From NCBI GenBank assembly GCA_963971425.1, contig OZ020517.1, positions 29,034,668 to 29,098,667 of the forward strand: DNA of 64,000 nucleotides, read 5' to 3'. This DNA is from Bryoerythrophyllum caledonicum (lineage: Eukaryota; Streptophyta; Bryopsida; Pottiales; Pottiaceae). Below, in pieces: positions 58,140-64,000 of this stretch; within the stretch, counting starts at the first letter, position 1; the number at the start of each line of letters is the position of its first letter. A program made the position numbers and the translations under genes. The notes below the pieces were generated by a model, which ran no database searches, had not been told where the DNA came from, and saw nothing but the letters and a program-made list of their open reading frames with translations.

Positions 58140-59010
58140 AAAAACTTTAATTTGGTGCATTATCGTGTTCTTCTCTTTCTTTTTCCTCTTATTTTTCTTC
58201 CTCATTTTTTTCTATATCTTCAGCGCTTTTGATTTGCTTTAGATATGAGGCATGTCCCGTGTAAACGGTGTATGCCGTTTCAATACGCTTCATAAAAAGA
58301 ATGTTCTTCACGTAGAAGACATTCTTTTTTGCTTCCAAATACCGCTCAATGAATTTCTTCTTTCCCTCTTTGTATCTAGAATACAAAGATAATTATGTGA
58401 ATGAAACATATGAACCAACAATAAAATGCAGAAAAATCGACTTCAACAACTTTAGAAGATTATAAAGTACATGACAAACAAAAATTAATTAAACTTACGT
58501 GGATTCAATAGTGCGTTGGTGGTGCCAATCCACTAAATTCATCACAATCTTGGCTTTCAACTTCAAATTATTCTTCTTCTAATCCTTCCACTTGTTGAAA
58601 ATGTGTTTGAAGTCCTTCAATTGTGTATTATCCACCTCGTTTACGTCACGGCCTAAATTTCAACTTCACAATCGCTTTGGTAAAATCGGGATTGCTCAGA
58701 AGGGCATCAATCTTTATAGCATCCAACTACCAAACCCCTTCATTTTTGCCCCAAGGTAATTGACAAACTTCTTCCCTATCACCATTCTAAGGAAAGGTTT
58801 GTAAATTTTATCGTCGTTGGCAATGGCCACCAACTTCAATTGTGCCTACAACGCCTTCGCCGCCTTTGTCCATCAACGCAACTTCATCTGGAACTCTTTC
58901 ATTTGTCTTTTGAAATGATTTGTCAAAACTTTCATCTTCATTTGACACCTATTAATGGAACAAAGACTTGATTCCACCTTCTTCGGACGACCATGGAGTA
59001 AAAGAGATAA
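58140..59010 (-). pseudogene. Unidentified minus-strand coding relic
   Basis: On the minus strand, about 58960-58680 reads MKVLTNHFKRQMKEFQMKLR, then KLVAIANDDKIYKPFLRMVIGKKFVNYLGA. About 58650-58500 reads FKHIFNKWKD then KAKIVMNLVDWHHQRTIEST. 58386-58189 reads KFIERYLEAKKNVFYVKN then MKRIETAYTVYTGHASYLKQ. It is Lys-rich and helical, with several stops. The FNKWK and VMNLVDWHHQR stretches could be a degenerate SANT-like or other transposon accessory protein. No family was recognised. Confidence 0.3.
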
Positions 59011-60344
59011 CGCCTTGCTGTAGTGATCACGTAGGTGTGTAGTAATCACACCAAGGTGTCAGCAATTCATCCACGGGCCTTCCTTACAATTTGCAATTAC
59101 ACAATTCCACGGCTTTGCCACCTTCTTGATTTATTTAAAATCCCATTTTGGCAATGGCCACTAGTAAACCCCTAATTTCATCCTGTGGAGTGAAACAGAG
59201 AGAAAAGCCCTATGAGTAGTCTAAATAGAAGTTATACTAAACACGTCACGTCAAAATGGAAGGATAAATTAATCACTGGCATACTCTATTACGGTGAATA
59301 TACATCACGTAAAAAGAAATGAATAGAAATTTGTGACATCCATCCTCTCCAAACAATAAAAATACTACTCAACACCACAAAGAAGAAAGAAAATAAGTGT
59401 CTTAATCTAAAAATGTTGATAAGAAGAACTAAAAATCATAAAAACACGTCATTGTCTACCTATGTGCAACCCTATAGATAAATAGCAATACCCATGATGA
59501 TTCCCTAAATACATAAAAAAATATCATTGCATAATCCTATAGACAAATAGCTACACCTATCACAACATCCCTACTAAAGCCAAAGTACATCACTGTCCTA
59601 GATTGTTGAAAATCAAAACACCTCAAAACCACTACATTTGGCCAAACAATTCACTAATTCAGAGTTCCTCAATAATTTCTCACTTCCACACAGAAAAATC
59701 ACCAACAATATGATTTTCTCTCTTTAAATACCTCACAATATGATGTCTCACACTTTGAATCCTCACAAAAAATGGCTCTCACCTCCCAAACCTCCTTCAA
59801 ACACACATGAAAGCGCTCCCTTCTCACATTGCAATACGTTCACAAAACTTCAAAAGAATTAACTCCCATTTTTTAAAATCTTTATTACAACATTCTAAAT
59901 AACTAATTTAGAATTTTTCAATTTAGAAATTAAGCATGTAGAAGGCTTAGAAATTTACCTGTGTGATGAATCAATGACCTGTAGCAGCAGGTGATGAGTC
60001 GATGACCCGTAGTAGCAGCTGATGAGAAAGCGGCAACAACCCTGACGCCAACTCACGGGTCTTAGGGCTTTATGGAAGAAGTTTGCACATAGGGCTCCGA
60101 TGCCCAGGATCGGGTCCGAGAGCGAATGCGCTAGCACAACGGGAACGAGAGTGGTACTGGAGAGCGCGTTGCAATGACCGGGGGAACAAAGAGCAAATGT
60201 GGGCTTGGAGGGATAACGGGAAGGGTGAAGGAACATGGAAAATAAGTCAGCTGGCCCTAGGTCAGGTGGATGAACGTCATTGGACGAGTTGGCCTCCTAT
60301 CAATGGGCCTCTTCAAGCAAGGGGGTCAATTTGTCCTAGGCAAT
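59011..60344. other. Intergenic DNA
   Basis: AT-rich to about 59940, then a GC-richer stretch with open frames on both strands (59955-60346) but no recognised domain. Confidence 0.35.
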
Positions 60345-61133
60345 AGCATCTCCACCATTGATGACGATGGAAAGGCCAAGGTAGGGGTAAATATAGCATG
60401 TCGGGGCAAGGCCTAGCATGTGCACCACCTCTCACCCGCAAACGGCCGCCTACTTCCTCATTGCGCACCTTACCAATTATTTTCCGTGTTTGTCTCACTT
60501 TTAAAAGCGTCAAGAATTCTTGCTGAGAATTGTATCTGACTCAGAGCGGAAAAACACCAAAAATCTTGGAAAGTATCCTAGGGGGGCATGTAATTTAACA
60601 AAAAGGCCTCCGGCATCGGAGTGTTCGGAAGGATGGCAAGAGGCTTCTTGGCCTAGTTGGCTCCGATTATAGCACCTCTGGTGAGAACCCATTAAGCCCG
60701 CAACCCGACGCCAATTGTGGTTGGTGCGGATGGCATGGAGGCTGGTGGAGATGGTTTAGGAACATCGCTCACTACACTAGCAGATATAGCACCAATAGGA
60801 TTTAAAAATGAAAAATGACTTCCAAACCTCCAAAACTGTAAAAGCGGCATTGTTTTCTCCAAACGTAGAACCACATGCAACATGGTAGCCCTTTCACTAT
60901 ATCTTTTTGTTTCACTCTCTTTATTTCATTCAATGTAATCATGGCGTCTGACGTGAGTTAGGGCATTTGACGTAGACCAATAAAAATTGAAGGCGACATC
61001 GCTTAACGTGGACCAAAGAACATTCAGGGCGGGACGATCAACATAAAATCCTTTGACACCTTGTCGTAGCTCAAAGATAGCGGCTGCAAACATCCCTTTC
61101 AGGGTCCCTTTGCGGTGGCTGTTGGGCATGCTC
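60345..61133. mobile_element. Probable Harbinger-type MITE with degraded left end
   Basis: The right end CGGTGGCTGTTGGGCATGCTC, followed by TAA, is the inverted form of GAGCATGCCCAACAGCC. The left end (tAGCATCTCCACCATTG) is one base off the GAGCATCTCCACC terminus and the flanking TAA has become CAA. Similar length to the element at 36903. Confidence 0.4.
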
Positions 61134-61136
61134 TAA

Positions 61137-61466
61137 GAGCATCACCAACAGCTTACTGGAGCGACCACTGAAATATTACAACAAGCAAAAAAACATGCTA
61201 ATAGCTTTCTACAAACGCCTTCAATCACTCTACACGTCCCATGAGTCCATGATGCTCTTTATAGGGAGGCTTTTGTAGTATGCCCTCGTTCTTGCATTCA
61301 TTGTCATTTTCACTCGTTTTTGTCACTTATTGGCCCCGTAATAAATTTGAGGGTGGGGTTTTAACGACTAGTGGGGTTTCCATATGCAACTCCCTCCCGT
61401 GGCCCAAAATAGTCTCTCTAAATGCTTTATTCAAGGGCTTTGATGGTACAACAGTTGGTCATACTC
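61137..61466. mobile_element. Harbinger-type MITE (GAGCATCACCAACAG termini, 330 bp)
   Basis: The left GAGCATCACCAACAG matches the right-end reverse complement GAGTATGACCAACTG. TAA is on both sides (61134-61136, 61467-61469). A further GAGCATTT terminus starts right after the right TAA, and the preceding element ends right at the left TAA. Confidence 0.7.
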
Positions 61467-61469
61467 TAA

Positions 61470-63120
61470 GAGCATTTCAATAATTACTCCCCATGTGGCA
61501 ACTAAAAAATTATTGGCAGGTCAAGTAGTGAGGCGGATCAAGTGGCATCTAGTTGAGAAGAATATTACCCTTGCGAAGCTATTTTCAGGCACTAATACAA
61601 GTTTGGCATTCGTTTTTTAAATCGAGCTCTACGTTCGGCAATCACTAGGGTTAAGTTTTTGTTATTAATTACGTCATGTACTTGAACGTAACCATTTCTT
61701 GATTAGTTGATTTAGGTATATTAAGCACAAGAGCACCTACACTCGGCTCTCCAATGAGCACGCCAACAATTACAATGTGTGCAACACATCCCCGCCACAC
61801 CTTCCCTTTGTCATGATAAGTATGCCATCATGCCAAAATATTTTGTTTTCATTTCAAACTCCGGAGACGCCAATAACCACACCAAGGTTCCAAGTCAACA
61901 GACTTCACCTATCGGACGGGGAGCTTAAGACATCGGGCAAGACTCGAGATATCAACCTTGCTCTGCGTTGAATGTAGTTATGCCACCTTGATGTGCACAA
62001 AATATGCGGTGTTGCTTGAAGATGGGCACAGTGTGGCAACGGAGGAACACAACCTCGCCGTCTCATCAAACAACACGACACCAAAATTTATGACATGCTT
62101 TGCACGGTGAGGAGCGGTGTACATGCTCTAAAGGTAGGCAAAAATTACGGTGCTACCACTATTGCAATAATGTTAAAAATCAAATGATTGCTTGCAAATT
62201 CCAATTTATGAAAATACCACCATTGTTGAGATGAGGACTGAGTGAGCTCCGCATTTTTTGGTCAGGGAGAGAAAAGGACTTAGTCTCAGATTTGGCTTGT
62301 ACAAGAAACAAGAGGTAGCTGGACTTGTTGGGGACTCTTGCACATTGCAGATATAAAATTAGAGAGGTCTTGGAAAGCAATTTGTGTATTGGATAATGCC
62401 CAAATTCCAGATCTGGGGTCAGTCCGTGCGGGAAAGTGAAAACTTACATAGATATGAGTGAAGTGGGATATGTAAGCGAGTGACTTTGTGTTGGAACTCT
62501 AATCTATGTTCATTGGGACTTTTGAGCCAAGATCTAACCGAAAATTTGGAGGTGTACGTGATAGAGCTGCTCATCTCCCACTAGCCCGTCTCCACCCAAT
62601 CTAGACGCTTACCTACAAAAATTGAAAAGATTGCCAACACCACCCTACATCATGACAGCAATCATTCTTCAAATCAAACTACATTTTATACCTTCCATTA
62701 CGTTTATTTTTTTTGGATCTTGTCTTGCACCTACACCTTCTTTTACACGCACAATACTCATAGTAGTAATGCATACACATGCTAAACTAGTATAAGTCCA
62801 ATACACATACTCCTTTCTTCTGTGTCACTTCTTGATGCAATTGATTAGACTACTACAAGTCACAATTTGTTTCTGCACATTTTGAAACTGTAGATGTTAT
62901 TCAAGCACAACGTAATGTTTGCCTTGCCTATATACAAAAACTAGAACTAAGATCTAGTATATAGTTAATCCGCTTGAACTCTAGTACTAACATACTAGTG
63001 CATATACAAGACAAAACATTGGAGTAATTGGTGGTTTGTAATTCCAAAAATTCACCACACCCACAAATCGCACTAAAGACAAGCAAACATCATTACAACA
63101 AAACCTACATTAAGATTGTC
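61470..63120. other. Intergenic DNA with possible MITE relics
   Basis: GAGCACCTACACTCGG near 61731 and CCGCTCCTCACC-like inverted sequence ending gtacatgctctaa near 62128 may bound another GAGCA-type element. At 63028-63053 a copy of the first 26 bp of the dispersed repeat (ggtttgtaattccaaaaatt) lies 96 bp before that repeat. No gene was recognised. Confidence 0.35.
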
Positions 63121-63722
63121 GCAGTCTAGTGGTTTGTAATTCCAAAAATTAACCGAAATTAACCTTTAACAAGTCCACCGAACCAAATCGTTTCCAAGGA
63201 TTTTTATCGTGCATCAAACTCTTTAAATCTTAACAATACTTCACACATAATACCTCAGCACATCCCGAAGGATGGCTTTCCCAGTACCTTAATAACCGAT
63301 AACAAGTAACCACAAGTGTTTCAGTTATACTCTGTTGAGCGTCAGAGTAGTTTTCCGGTAAGTTTTTACAGTGCCCGGAAAGTCACTGCCCTCCGTTCTC
63401 GCAATCCAGAGGCCATAATATCCACAATCTAACTCTACACCTTGAAAGAGTTAAAAAGGTTGCAGCTAGTTTACCGGTCTTTACAATCTATCGGAAAGTA
63501 GTTTTGGTAAACCGGTCACGCAAAGTCGGGTTCCAACTACAACTACACATAATGAATCAAACAAAGAAGATACAAGAATCACAACAGTCTAGTGCTAAGC
63601 AAATCAAATAAGCAAGACAACCTTCCACGGGGATCATCGGACCTCATCCACTGTAAAGGTAGAAACCCCGGAATACACCAGAGTCACGGCTAGCTAGGAT
63701 TTCTCTCGGTGTACCAAGAAAG
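63121..63722. repeat. Dispersed 0.6-kb repeat, copy 2
   Basis: Same orientation and order as 16054-16658, with shared blocks tttttatcgtgcatcaaact, cactgccctccgttctcgca and ccttccacggggatcatcgg. Non-coding. Confidence 0.8.
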
Positions 63723-64000
63723 AGGATATCACCCCTCCTCTACACTAATCCAAACACTTCCCACTTAAGGCAGGCTATTATAAATAGTCGTGGGCTTTCC
63801 GGATCCCATCCGATAAAGCAACTCTTCCCGGTCCCACCGATGGAAGGGTCTAGAGTGTAGATCCCGGATCATAATCCACCTATCTAACCTGGATATTCTA
63901 CACCCTCGGGAAGTATCTACTCACACTCAATCGCATAACACACAATAAGTCACAACCTTGCACACCTAGTAAAGACACACTAGGAGGACTCAACTCTCTC
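63723..64000. other. Sequence beyond repeat copy 2, with a TATA-like word
   Basis: It includes ctattataaatagtcg at about 63777-63792, a TATA-box-like word, and continues off the window. It may belong to the same retroelement as the repeat, for instance an LTR, but this cannot be tested here. Confidence 0.3.

Overview
The window looks like nuclear DNA from a streptophyte plant with a large, repeat-rich genome. The reasons are a plant-type ethylene-receptor histidine kinase, chloroplast-targeted and carbonyl-reductase-type SDR genes with GT-AG introns, TTTAGGG-type telomeric words, plant-style PIF/Harbinger and MULE transposon proteins, and an L1-type LINE whose ORF2 ends in a zf-RVT domain. 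The lineage (charophyte alga, bryophyte, lycophyte, fern) cannot be fixed from sequence alone. Genes are sparse: only the first 7 kb carries apparently functional host genes. The ethylene-receptor exons are very GC-rich, whereas the other gene and the intergenic DNA are much more AT-rich.

Layout. 1-1.2 kb: last two exons of an ethylene-receptor-type hybrid kinase. 2.0-3.2 kb: an intron-containing SDR/carbonyl-reductase pseudogene. 4.7-6.9 kb: a complete ten-exon Rossmann-fold SDR (NmrA/SDR_a5-like) gene with a likely plastid transit peptide; a telo-box lies about 60 bp before its ATG. 7.9-8.3 kb: interstitial telomeric repeat followed by a Helitron/Pif1-like helicase fragment. 9-18 kb: AT-rich DNA with MITEs and a remnant that may encode a restriction-like nuclease domain. 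18.7-28.8 kb: a nested transposon cluster. A TTAA-flanked element is split by a 7.3-kb PIF/Harbinger element (TAA target duplication, matching terminal inverted repeats, transposase and SANT-like ORFs). The Harbinger element is itself split by a 3.8-kb element with its own decayed ORF. 29-33 kb: a MULE-like MITE and simple repeats. 33.2-36.3 kb: a 5'-truncated LINE in minus orientation flanked by a 147-bp direct repeat. 36.9-43 kb: Harbinger- and Stowaway-like MITEs. 43.7-51.2 kb: a near-full-length LINE with a 13-bp or longer target duplication and a poly(A) tail. 51.5-64 kb: TTAA-type elements, a MULE transposase pseudogene, an unidentified remnant, TAA-type MITEs and a second copy of a 0.6-kb dispersed repeat.

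The most notable signal is a family of at least nine elements bounded by TTAA with terminal repeats starting CCCCTAAAGG or a close variant. A TTAA target plus a CCC start is the piggyBac signature, which is unusual for a plant genome. Several members abut and share one TTAA, and one provides an 'empty site' that validates the Harbinger insertion to the base. All transposon ORFs seen carry stops or frameshifts. No RNA gene or CRISPR array was found.
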